From positions 80,206,152 through 80,270,151 of the forward strand of contig NC_083597.1 of NCBI RefSeq assembly GCF_020882245.1: a DNA stretch of 64,000 nt. The letters run 5' to 3'. Positions 51,480 through 64,000 of this stretch are shown here, in pieces (the first letter of the stretch is position 1; the number at the start of each line of letters is the position of its first letter). Position numbers and translations under genes: made by a program. A model generated the notes under the pieces. It was not told where the DNA came from. It made no database searches and saw only the letters and a program-made list of their open reading frames with translations. The DNA comes from Rhopalosiphum padi. Lineage: Eukaryota; Arthropoda; Insecta; Hemiptera; Aphididae.

Positions 51480-54400
51480 GTTCAACAGCATTATGATATT
51501 CCTATTTTATTTGATAACATTTATCGTGTTATTAAGTTCGAATAATCGTACATTGAAAAAAACAAATATAATACATAGTATTTTTATTATTTATTATTAT
51601 TAATATTATTATGTGTACTTAATCTATGTAAACAAAAACTGTTTACCTTTTGGTAAACAAAATTATTTATTTTTATGACGTTAACATTTTTATTATATAC
51701 CTAATTATTTATCGAATATAATATTACAATAATATTCTTATTTAATATTAATTAAAATGTAGCAAACATTCAATATATTGAATAATAAGCATAATACAAG
51801 ACACAATTTTATTGTTTTGATAAAATACGAAAATAATAAAAACATAAAACATTTTATTTTGTACAACATGTTATAAATTATAAAAATTATTTATTTCAGT
51901 TATTTTGTAGTTTTATTTTACGTTTCACCGGTATCAAATTAAAATTATTGTAAAGGGGAAGTTCATTTGAATACTTCGATGGTTTGTTTTAACAATCGAG
52001 GTTAATTGGACTCACACAAAGCCAAATTGGATGATAGTGAAAATAACAAAAGGTGGGACTGTAGAAAAAATATTTTTATTTTATAATCAATATAAATCAT
52101 AGCACATTTTGTTTATTTTTTGAAGACTATACATATTTATGTTAAATATTAATATGCGTGATATAAGTGATAACTAGATAATAATAGTAATAATAATATT
52201 ATGTGAAATGTAAATTTCAATTTAAATGTGATCAAATGTCAAATTTAAAGTAACTTGCATATTGTGAATTGTTTACTAAAAGCAATTTGTCAATATTTGT
52301 CATAATAAAAAAACTGTTAACATTTTTTAAAAGTGTTAACTAGTGTAACTCACAACTCACTAAAATACAAGATAGTTGGTAAAATACGTAACATATCAAT
52401 TTTGTGCGGTTGGGGGTGTCAAAAAGTTTAAAATAACATAAACCACAAAACGTCATTGAAAATATCGAACGTCCCGACGAACATAAAATAATAAAATAAA
52501 AAAATAACACGCACACGCAGTATTATATATATATATATATTATGTTATTTTTGAAAAATAAATTGGATCGGAGAGAAATTGCGAATCCAATTAAATGCAT
52601 GTAATTAATATAGCATAAACATCGTTTTTCCTACTAATTTTGTAGGAATAATGTATACATCAAATGAATAAAAATAATATTGATATATAAACGTAACAAT
52701 TAAATTTTAAAATTGTCGTTTCATAACTATTCTTAGATTTCTCTCGTAGACAAATAATTATTGGTATCACAATGTTAAAAAAATCGTTTTTTTTATCTCG
52801 ATCACCATTAGCTCGTTAGATAAAACAAATTATAAATATAATTATCAAAATAAAATTTTGTATTCCACGTTATACATATTTACATCTTTGACGCTTGAGC
52901 TATGTCTATCAGATTTATAATGTTTAATCAACAAATACATATTATATTAAGTTTGTGTAAACTGATAATCATTATATTTTGAAAAAAATGTTATTTTGTA
53001 ATTCGTCTGACTCGGTATAGTACGATTTTCTCTGCATCAGAATTTATTATTATAACATAATAATTGTAATTGCGTATACAGCTTATGTCTTTAAGCGTAA
53101 TATCAGTGGCTGAAAGTCGTTTTAATTATATGTTGTTTACGCCAATATCATGATTCCCGTTATCATCCACGTCGGCTGAACAAATATTATAGATTTTTCA
53201 ATAAATTGTTGTTATAATTATTACATCCTACACAGAGATCATGCTTTAATATAGCAATGATGATCATTACTCTAGATTTTAATTATAAATTTTATGACTA
53301 TTAAAATTTTATTTTAATATGACTATAGGTGACTTGATGATAAGTATTGTGATACCTTTATACTTAATAAACCTATGTAGGTACATATAATACATAGGTC
53401 ATTATTATCCGACTATACGGGTTAAGCAAACAGAAGAGATATGAAATTTAAAAAATATATTATTATTAATAATTCTCCTTTTATAATATATACATTTCAA
53501 TTATTTTCCTTATATCACGATTAATTAATAGAGACCGATAGTTGTTAAAAAAAACTTTGTTTGCTTGCATCATGTTACTATAACAAATTCAACTAAACAC
53601 TATTAAACAGTGATTGATCAATATAATCATCAACATTCATTATAATATTTTGCATGTTATATTATATTTAGGTCAAGCTATTAAAATTATTTTATAATAA
53701 AATATAAACCTTTTTAGTTCCTGAAAATAACGTACTATAGGTCTACTTGGACACCTACTTTGTAACACACATTGATAATATACATTATAATTATTAAGCT
53801 TACATTTTTTTTCCACTAAAGCAAATACATTTATCTGTTTACAATGAAGAAATATTGTAAAACATACATTAATTTTAGTCCAAAAAAGAAAAATATTATT
53901 AAATTATTCATTTAAAAATATGTAACAATTAAGACAATAAGTGTAAAATTATCCAGAAATAAAAATGTTGTGATATAAAATGTATAATTAAATCGCATAA
54001 TAATAAAATATATTTTTTTCGTTTTAAATTAAATAAAGTCCTATAATAATCAACAGATTGAAAATCGAATATGTTAAAATTTAAATTATATGAATTATAT
54101 ACAGTTTATAATGTTTATATAAACATTTTTGTAAGTTAAAAAAAGGTTATAAATGATTAGCAAAATACAAAGTAATCAAATACTTTTTGATTTTTTATTA
54201 ATTGAGTTTACTACTGTATAGTTATATAATTGCTATTATAATAAATATATTGTAGTAAATGACTGTATAATTAATTAATTCTGAAAAATTATATTTACCT
54301 TATGTTAAATTCTAAATTAAGACGTCTAAAAAAATGGTGATTGTCCCATATCGATTTATGCATAACTATAAATAATAATAATAATAATAAGATTATTTTA

Positions 54401-57400
54401 GTATCTATTAAAAGGAATCATTTGACAAACTAATTAATTTTATCATCAAAAAATTGAGCAAAATATGTTTAATTCATCATCATACTAATAGAAGTTGTCA
54501 TTATTTTATTTCGATCATGGACAAACAGTTAAAAACTGCAAAGTATTATACAAAATAACTATTAGAGATATAAATTTAAACGTAAACCTTTACATAGGTA
54601 TTAACGAATAAATAACTTAAGTATGTTGAAGTAAATATAGTATACTTTTCAAACAAGAAAATTGTTAATAACACAACCTAAATATAAAATACCTATATCA
54701 AATACCAAATACGATATCGTAAGTATTGCCATATAGACAAATAAATAAACATCATATGATACTTTAAATGAAATACATAAATGGATAATTGACATTTTTC
54801 TAATGTATTCGATTTTTTTTTTTCATAGGAGTTTTCCGATATTTTTATATTTTATATTTAATTATGCCCTATATGGTTGTATTTCTATTTTATATACATT
54901 TTTTTTAAATAATAACCTACATATTTGTATAGTAGTAATTGGTCGATAAATAAACCCATCAATATTGCATTTGATTTATTTATTAAAATGTTATTATTAA
55001 TATATTTACCCAATACACCTATTACATATAATTACAACCGTTCAGATCATTAATAATAATACTGTGGAAAACAATCGTTTTATAAAAATAACGTTGTTTA
55101 TGTATCCATGGCCTAATCAATTGAGATAAGCTACAAACATTATAAAACCTCTAATAACATGATAATAATTTATATAATGCAGTTGTATTTGTACACAAGA
55201 GCCGTTACATAATGAAATATATTTTACAGTTTATTGTGAGATTGATGTAATTTTCTACGACAGTTTTTCTGTTTATGTATTACAACACAATAAGAAGTAT
55301 GGATATTTTATGGTGGCTGTAGTATTTTTTTTTCCTTTTAAATTTAAATGCAATTTAATATTTGAATGTATTTAGCGTTTAATATTTTCCATGATATTAT
55401 ACCTACTTATAATAATGTTGGTAAATCGTGATTTATTAAATATTAAATTATATTATTATTTAATACTAATTATAATAATAAAAATATTAACGGCGTTAAA
55501 AATATTTTTGTTCTTTTATATGTTCAAAGCCCCCATGTCTTCTATGTCTTTTTAGTGTATTAATTTAATATATTATGTCATAACATAACATTATTTAAGT
55601 AATTAAAAATACTTAGTTATGTGTGTTATAACTTTATAAGTATTCAAAGTTTAAATAAGCATTGTAGCTATATAATAGATCAACATTTACCAGTATTAAT
55701 ATATACCACTTTACTCCACTCTATACTTAAAAACTAATATACAAATAAGTTACATAATATTATATTAGTATTAGTAATATTTTTGATTAATTTCATATTC
55801 AGAAGTAAAAGATTTTTTAGTAATAATTGATCATAAAAACTGATGATAATAAAAATATCGTTAATGTTTATTTAATCAAATAAACGATATTATAAAGAGT
55901 AAAAATGTTGTTTTAAATGATTTAAAATTATGTGAAAAAAAATATATTCGAAAAAGTTATTAATTATTATATACTATTAGATAATTATATAGGATATAAT
56001 ATTATTATACAATTTATGTATTATATAAAATATATTATTTATTATTTAAGGTAATGGAACTGTTAAATAGTTTATAACAGTGTATAATGATATGCGTCAT
56101 GAACTATTTGTACCACATTTAGATTTCAGTGTAATCAGCACTAATCGTAGGTTTTTCGAACTGTTTTCACATTCTTGTATGATATGACATACGCTCGACT
56201 TAAGATTTGCGTCATCCACGTATTTCAATTGAACAAATATTTTACGAATGAACATTTATTCTATGTATTATTGAGGTCTCTGAAATTTTATTTTTATTCA
56301 TATTTTTTGTTAACTTTATTAGCATAGTCATATTCCACCGGTTACAAACGATGAAAACTGCTCATATATTATGATTAGTAGTTAGTAATAACAATATTGA
56401 CATAATTAAGTTGTACAAAAAAAAAAAAAATCAATAATCGTGCTTGTTGATTTCTATTTTTGAAATGCCTGATGAATTTACAGCTTAACAATAAAATGAA
56501 TGTTGTCGAAAACAATGAAAAAAAAAACACTATTCATCGTATTGCAACTTATTATTTAATGTTCTTTCAAAATTGAGTAAATTATTTTAACATAAGTACA
56601 TTTTAGTAAACAATATTAAATATATGATGTATATAATTTAAGAATATTTTAAATATTTCTTTAATTTAACTTAACTAATTGTATACGTAGAAGGTAAATT
56701 CAATATTGTACGATTATATTAATATTTTAATAACGATTTATAAACGGAAAATTTGTTATGTCGAATTCAAATACTAGGAAACGAATTATCGTAAACATAT
56801 TCGAAAAATATAACGTGTATAATTGTATTATTTTATTGCATAATCGATAAATTCTATGTGACAGATGAATTCACTGAACAAAAAATATTACCCAAAAATA
56901 TATTATTATGTGTCACGCAATTAATATTTATTTTATGCGTTTATTTTTGTTCTTCTCTTTCCTACATAATGTATTCTTAATTCTTGGTTGTTATGTGACT
57001 TGAGGTAATGCAATGCAATTACGTGTTTATTTATCAAAACTTTGTGGTTTTCCCTCGTCAAAGTAAATAAATAAGTGATCGGATTCAAACGTGCGTTATA
57101 ATTCTGATTATTTAAAAACAATTATCAGCAAATATACGTATAGTATACAATGATATGGTAAATAAGGGTATGACACTGTAACAGTCCAAAAAAAATATAA
57201 CACGACTTTTATATAATTACAAGTTCTAACTAAATTTTTAATAACTATTACTTCAATCACCATAATATATAATACAATATTTTTAGTATGATAAATACTA
57301 CTATATATAATATTTAGTAGTTATTGTTACTATATACATGTACAGACACACACTCTGAAACGATGGTTAACTGACGGCTGTTCGATATAATTTCGTAAGT

Positions 57401-59000
57401 GAACCATAATAAATAATAATAGCGTGAAACGCTTACTACATTTTATAAAATTATAATAATATTGGTCATCGCTGTAATAAGTATGCGGTAATGTTTAGTG
57501 CGAAATAAAATGCAAGCAATTGAGTAGTATTATGAATAAGTTATACATCAGCTTTCAACCGGAGTTTTGTGAATACCGTGTAAAAATAATAATAAAATAA
57601 TCACACTAGAAAAGAATTAAAATTGCATTTGAAAGCTATTGAATGGGTAATAAATTGTACATCTTCGCTTCTTATTAAATCGAATTTATCGTTTTGCCAA
57701 AATTAGAACCTTAATTACTTTGCTTAATATGCGATAAAAGTGCAAATCGGTCCGCCGTTTGTTTCGAAGCAATTGGTTTTACAATTATGGCAGTGCTTCT
57801 ATTTTATGGGCTTTTATCGGAAAATGTTTTGTTTTTTTTTTCCGGAATTGTAAAAGCGTTCATAAAATGAAGCTTTATTCATCACTTCTCCGGCGAGTGG
57901 AAATTGAAAACAGACGGTAGATTTTCTGAATTTTCCAGTAGTATTTGAGAAAATCACAAACAATGACGACAAACGTTGATGGTGTTGTACCCGTTTTTTT
58001 TTTTTTTGACAAATCTCTGGCGTTTGATTATAGTGTTGTAACTCAGCACTACCGCTACATACGCTATTAAATGCGAGAAAAAAATTACAAACTTTTTATT
58101 TATTTTTCATCTTACATTTTACATATTATGTCTACGTTATCTAAAAATTAATAGAATTGAACATAGTAGATTCGAGTAAATTATTTTTACAATGACGTCA
58201 ATGAATAACCAGCAATGAACTCGAAAGATGCGAATGAACTAAAAACATAATTATCAAACGAGTAGTAGGTATGTAACGTAATCATGTACTATTATTAATT
58301 GGCATGCTTATCCTTTAGGTTATACATATTATTTCGATTACTCTGCATAAATCGGAGGATTAAAAAAAATACACATATGCAACTTACTATACCACACGTC
58401 CACATACCACAGCTCATACCATTCGTTTTAAAAACAATATCGTCAAATTTATATATTATCCATATGAGTAACGAGATGGAGTGAACTAATTGTTAACTGA
58501 ACGCCGTTAAAAACGAAATGTAAGTACATATTTATTTTATCATTTATAAATTTCCTAGCGGGCTTTTTTTTATTTTTATTTCATATAAGTAATAAGTAAT
58601 TAAAAATTTACAAATGCCGATAACTAACTTAAAATAAAAACATCATAAATAACTTTCATTTAAATGTGATAATGGGTGTCAGTTATACACTCTAATATAC
58701 ATATATATTATAATATATCAGAGTAAAACGGATTATTCTGAACGTAAAATATTCTATAATATATTATAGACAATCTATATATACAAGTGTAATGTGCTCA
58801 TGAGCGGTGTAGTTATACCCAAGGCACAGTGACCTAGGATACTACACCATCCATGTATATAATAAACATTGCAATACATTTATTATCGAAATATAAAATA
58901 TACATATGACGTGTAGCGCGGCGTAACGCGCAAATCAAAAACACAATCTTCGGCGGTGACAGATTTACGGTTATCGTGCAGGACATTGATATTAATGAAA
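51480..59000. other. Long AT-rich desert
   Basis: Very low GC and no recognised gene or RNA. A 62-codon minus frame at 56933-57121 with an AATAAA just after its stop is noted in the findings. At 58808-58850 the 8-base arms GGTGTAGT and ACTACACC face each other. Otherwise nothing. Confidence 0.5.
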
Positions 59001-59021
59001 TCGTATTTCATCCACGCATAC

Positions 59022-59560
59022 AAACACACACACACACACATATATACACACACATATAAATATATATATTATAAATGTATGTAAGTGCAACATCACATAA
59101 ATTTTGCAATTGTTATTAGGCATACGGAGCGTTGAATATCGAAAGAAACTGTCGGGTGGACGCGCATATATTATTTATTTTATATATTACGAGGTGTCGT
59201 TCGCGGATTTTAGGCATTGTATATACATATACTCATCAGATATATATATATATCTGTGAGTGTATATGTGTGTGTTTTATAGAATAAATAAGAAAATACA
59301 ATACACACGCTATATGTGTATATTATATGTGTGTGTGTGTGATTGCTAATGCAAGGAAAAATAAATGTTATAAAACATTTGTGTGTGTGTTTAATTCAAG
59401 AGATATATATTTTCTTATTATCGCGCCGCCCGGATAGTGATACATATATATATATATATATATTATGTGCCTATCTATATATAAATGTGTTGCTGAAGAG
59501 AGTAAAAAAAAAAAAAAAAATAGAAAGAGAAAGAGAAAGAAAAGGAAAGACGAAAAATAA
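59022..59560. repeat. Cluster of (CA)n, (TA)n, (GT)n and GA-rich tracts
   Basis: It contains CA repeats near 59026-59040, a perfect 20-base palindrome of CAGA-(TA)n-TCTG at 59237-59256, (GT)n at 59329-59341, (TA)n at 59444-59463, and an A16/GAAAGA tract at 59504-59550. No coding signal. Confidence 0.8.
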
Positions 59561-59639
59561 CATTATAAATAACCAAAACTGTACTTATAACCGTGTCCTT
59601 AACTCAAATTGATCACCGACAAGCGCAACTGCCGTATAT

Positions 59640-62600
59640 CATATTCAATTATATTAATTTTTTTTTTTAAACTCCTCTCTTAAGAATAAAAAAAAAACAT
59701 TCCTGCCACACGACGGCCGTGTACTAAATCAACCGTTATCTGATATCTCATTTATAATAATACGAACGGCCAGAAAGTTTTGTTCTCGGATATTTTTTAA
59801 ACACGTTTAAGTGTTATAGGTGTATTACGAGGGCTAATTTAAAATGTCTCGTTGTTCTTATTTTTTTAATCGAGCAATTTATCAAGTTTCTTCATCGCAA
59901 GCTTATGAGTCGTTATGAATATCTAACCTACTCAAGGTACTCGGGCTCTTAAGAAAACAAAAAAAGTTTTTTTTTTTTTTTTTAAATTAAATTTTCATTT
60001 TCTATTTTCATCCAATTGGTAATAGTATTGTCAGCGTTTACTTGCGTAATGTACGATGATTTTTTTCTATCTAATCAGTAAGTTTTACGAAACGATAAAA
60101 CCAATTTAAAATAAAAATCAATACTTCAGGTGGATTTTCATCGAATATTAGACGGGTTAACATCTCGGAAAAATGGACGTGAAATTTAATACACAGCGCA
60201 TACGGACAAGTCACCACAGCGGTCGAGTGTCAAAACCATGGCGATTTCCACCTCACCCCTTTAAGGCTTGGTTTGAATTCTTTTAATATTTTAGTATTAA
60301 AAAAATAATAATTTATAGCAATTTTTAACAGAAGTTATTGTAAATATTCTAAACTATAAAAATTATAATAATATGTATAATATGTAAAATACGTTTGTAC
60401 AAAAGGGTAAAAACTGTTTTTTTCTATTATTTTGTTATACCGTGATACTAAATTCACCACTCTTTTACTCCTTTAAACTATGTAAAACAGACACTGTGTT
60501 TGAAAATAGTAATGCTTATAATACATGTTGATTTTTTAGCAAGTAAAATGCATCGGTAAAATATTTTTAAAACTATTTGTCCATTAAACCCTGCAGCCCA
60601 TTGTCTGATGTCTGCAGTTTCATTCTCATTAATAAGCTTATCCAAACAGCAGGTAAATTTCATTTAATTGTTGTGCCATCGGAATGCTATTACATATAAT
60701 ATCTTATATTTTGTCGATTAGAATTTATTGTAGAGCCGTTATTTTGAACTCATATAGTTACCCAACCGTCGCGTTAAGTCAATTTAAAAAGGTCTAGGTC
60801 TAGAAATCAAATTTGTACCGATGTCTGCCGCTACTATACAGTCAGGTTGAAAAAAATATTATTTCATAAATGTCAATCAAAACTGTATTCGACAGAATCG
60901 TTTAAAATACTGGCGCTGATATACAATCATTTTTTTTTTTTTTTTTTTTTATCGAATCGAATATTTGTTTTAACTGATTTGTTTGTTGAATGTACATACT
61001 TCAACCTAATATTTGTAACTGAAGTGTTACAAGAAATTGAACGAAGGAATTTGAATATTTGAAAAATATTTCTATCCCCGAACGCCAAAGATGACGTGTG
61101 GGTGTCCCACTCACCGTCCCTGCGTGGTGCACATTTTGGAAGTTTTCAGCCGTTGACGTTCCAAAGAGTGGGCGGTGAACAAACCAAGTACAATAGTTAG
61201 TTACATAGTTCAATGTTAAAACCACATATATCTACACGACTGTACTCAAAATGGGTAGGAGTCGGTTGTATAGTATATTACATATTAATATAATGTACAT
61301 GTGGGATAGGTTTAGTATTTGACAAACCACTAAAATGAACCTTTTTTTTTTGTTTTGACTGTTGTTCAGCAACTGATAATGTTGCTAAAATTAACCTAAA
61401 TCTATCTAGCAGTCATATTTATTATAAAACAGTTTATATCTATGATGATGCCATTTTTGTAATTACTAAATTTTATGGTATCTATATATAGTTTACATAA
61501 TAATATATAATATTAATTTTATTTTTATTATTTATTAATACACATAATTTATTTATAGATGAATTACTTTTGCAAATATCAATTTTTAAAAAAGATTTGT
61601 AGACAATATTATTATTGTGCTCTGGTAATTCTACATAATAACTTGAAAAATAAAACAATAATAATTATAAAAGTTAGGTGTTTTTTCAGTATTAGAACTC
61701 ATGAGAAATTGAATAGCTGTTAAAAATTCTAATAAAACAGAGTAGTACTGTTAGATATAATAGGTATTAAAATGAATACATATTTATTTACATTCAAATA
61801 AATAGAGAGTCGAATCGATGAATAGACTACTTCTCTAAAAGAAAGAGGAATGATGGGCTTACAATGTTAAAAAAAAAAAATAGTAATTTTTAAGAACCTA
61901 TTGAAAACAATAAAGGAATCATGTAAAATATCTCATGGAATTTTTTTTTTTTATGGTCTTAGAAGTTTTTTTTCCAATCTATTTCTTTCGGCTTTTCTAT
62001 AGACGATATACTATCATCACAATACTTTTAACTCATCAATACCTATAGCACATCTGTGGGAACGCAAACCCTTTGCATATTATTTTGGCGCGTTTATGAA
62101 TTATAAGTCTACCTACTATATTTTTATCTCTGTACAACGCGTTGTAATATTGTACATGTAACCACGTGCATAGACAAACGTGACAGTCTTCAATTGTTCT
62201 ACAAATTATTCATGTTACTTATTTGCACATGACGTGTAGGTATAAAGCAAACAACAATGATAATAAACGTCATCGTGTGATATAATACATATAATGTTGT
62301 GATTCTGTGAGATACGGGCATATAATAATATAATCCGTTTTATCATTTATTAATTATTATCAATATAATGCGAAATGGACGACAGTCCGCAATCCAAATG
62401 CACAATACACCAAAGTAATATTATGTACGAGTGTCTTAGCCTATAGGTATAATATTATATTATACATCAGCTGATGTATTCTACACTGACGAGACGTGTA
62501 CCTGTACTGACTGGCCAATGTGTTATGTACAGTTCTCAGACGACAGCGTAAACTAAATGCTTAAAATTCTGTACAAATATACAATGGTGACACAATGAAC

Positions 62601-64000
62601 ATGCAAAGGACTTCATCATAATATAATAATGTTATTGTCATATTCCAGTCGTATTATATTATACCGTTTTCCATCATCCGAACAACTGTCCACTGTTACA
62701 ATGACATGTTCACTGTTATACAGGCTTATTATATATTGCTACTACGCTATGATATTTTATTGTAATCGCGAAAAACAAAAAATGAGAAAAACATCATAAA
62801 CGTACTATTATACTCTCGTGTAGGGCCGTAACATGTATAGTACGACACGACAGCTATACAAATAATTAAATGGTAACAATACAACTACACTCATCTGCAC
62901 ATACTCGCACTATGCACTATCGTTTATTAATATTATATTATTATATCGTTATACATTTTTACCGAACTACGAGAGCGTGATATTTCGAAATTGGCGTGTA
63001 TCGATAATCCGGGGTATAAGTATTCTGGTCACCATTTCGGCTACACCACCATTTGGACGACAAAATATATTTTTAAAGATAATTCTAAACCTATGTACAC
63101 TGTGTAAATAATAGTGTTAGTTTTCATGACTTATACACAGGTACCCACCATTCAATCTAAAAATTACGTTATTATTTCAATAAATCGTAACGGGAACTAA
63201 TAATATTTACATAAATAATTAGCTTTACAATACAATATTGGTGGCCGTGATGGGTGAATTTTTGTTTCGGATGTAGTTTTAAATCAAGTAAATAATATAC
63301 TCTATAATATACTATGTACTCAATGCATTCTGTTAACTGCAATAGTCTAATAAAGTAATCGTTTTCTAAAAATATTCATGAATGATATTCAATATTATAT
63401 AAAAATAAAACGTGAATACCATCAATGCTTTATTATATCCAGCGTAATTATTATTTTATGTCATATCTTAGTTATTGAAGGTTAAGTAGTGAATACGTAA
63501 GGTATTGAATACTGGTTTGTGGACTGCAGTCGGGTTGAAAGTAAAAACGTAAACTCTATATTAGTATAATGGTCTATGGAAATTTCAATTTCACGCGATC
63601 GAAATTGATTTTGATGGATACGACGTGTTGTATTCACACGAAATAAACAAGCCGAGTGAAATCAAAACACTATACGTACGCAATAATATTACTGAACACC
63701 CTATGGTCTGCAGATGGTTCTAAGGCATACGAAAAGTTATAACATAATTTTGGTTAAACAAAAGCTGTTTTAACATATTATATTTATATATATATATATA
63801 TAACAATATTATCCACATGTCACCGTGTGATTACAGCTACAACACAAATACGTTTTGTCCGTGTTTATAAAATTTATATAAATTTATAATGAATTAGGTA
63901 CCGATACTGTGCATGCTTTTATGTACTGTAATTTACCGAATTTAAAAATGAAAACACACCATTTTTATTTCTCATTTTGTGTTTGAAACAATGGGGACGT
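59640..64000. other. AT-rich stretch with possible decayed mobile-element pieces
   Basis: Short blocks of ordinary composition at 60170-60260, 60560-60660 and 61070-61210 look like fragments of formerly coding or repeat sequence. From 61250 to the right edge nothing is supported. Confidence 0.4.

Noticed and set aside
58947..58975. Minus-strand AEDCV resembling the neuroligin SEDCLYLN motif
   Set aside because: The residues after it (FDLRVTP) do not match, and no acceptor or donor frames an exon there.

Overview
The window reads as arthropod, most likely hemipteran and probably aphid, nuclear DNA. The base composition is strongly A+T-rich. Two spliced insect-type coding units with GT-AG introns can be read, with very long non-coding stretches between them. 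There are many TA, CA and ATT microsatellites, short CpG-rich islands, and small non-autonomous DNA transposons whose ends carry CAGGGTG-like termini next to TA dinucleotides. The insect assignment rests on the neuroligin exon. The aphid assignment is an inference from repeat style and composition, not from a marker gene. Nothing bacterial, viral or organellar is evident, and no tRNA, rRNA or CRISPR array was found.

Only two coding units can be supported well, both on the minus strand. (1) Near the left edge (1236-1385) is one internal exon of a neuroligin, the synaptic cholinesterase-like adhesion protein, with clean splice sites. The next exon in transcription order lies off the left edge. 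No upstream exon was recognised in the remaining 62 kb, so either the gene has an enormous intron running through the window or an upstream exon was missed. (2) At 47108-48074 is a complete four-exon gene for a secreted 178-residue, lysine- and glutamate-rich helical protein. It has a textbook TATA box and initiator upstream, and all its introns are in phase 0. Size, signal peptide and helical character resemble apolipophorin-III, but the family call is tentative. If the neuroligin transcript starts beyond 64 kb, this gene is nested in its intron on the same strand.

Layout: 1-1.4 kb neuroligin exon and flanks. 1.4-15.5 kb is non-coding, with GC-elevated islands near 3.1-4.8, 7.5-8.4, 10.5-11.1 and 11.8-12.5 kb. 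15.5-16.4 kb is a decayed minus-strand coding region, probably from a mobile element. 16.4-34 kb alternates AT-rich sequence with islands near 18.1-20.8, 22.4-23.1 and 26.9-28.1 kb. 34.1-36.2 kb holds an ambiguous open frame, a decayed inverted-repeat element, an AT cruciform and a possible unrecognised plus-strand exon pair. 36.6-38.4 kb is an island ending in a transposon-terminus relic. 38.4-47 kb is AT-rich and contains a second inverted-repeat element at 44.07-44.85 kb. 47.1-48.2 kb is the secreted helical-protein gene. 48.2-64 kb is mostly AT-rich non-coding DNA with microsatellite clusters near 50.7-51.3 and 59.0-59.6 kb and a possible decayed element near 60.2-61.2 kb.

The two real genes show no functional link; they appear to be unrelated neighbours or host and nested gene. 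Most other open frames here are short, lack splice context, or are open in several frames at once, and are not called as genes.
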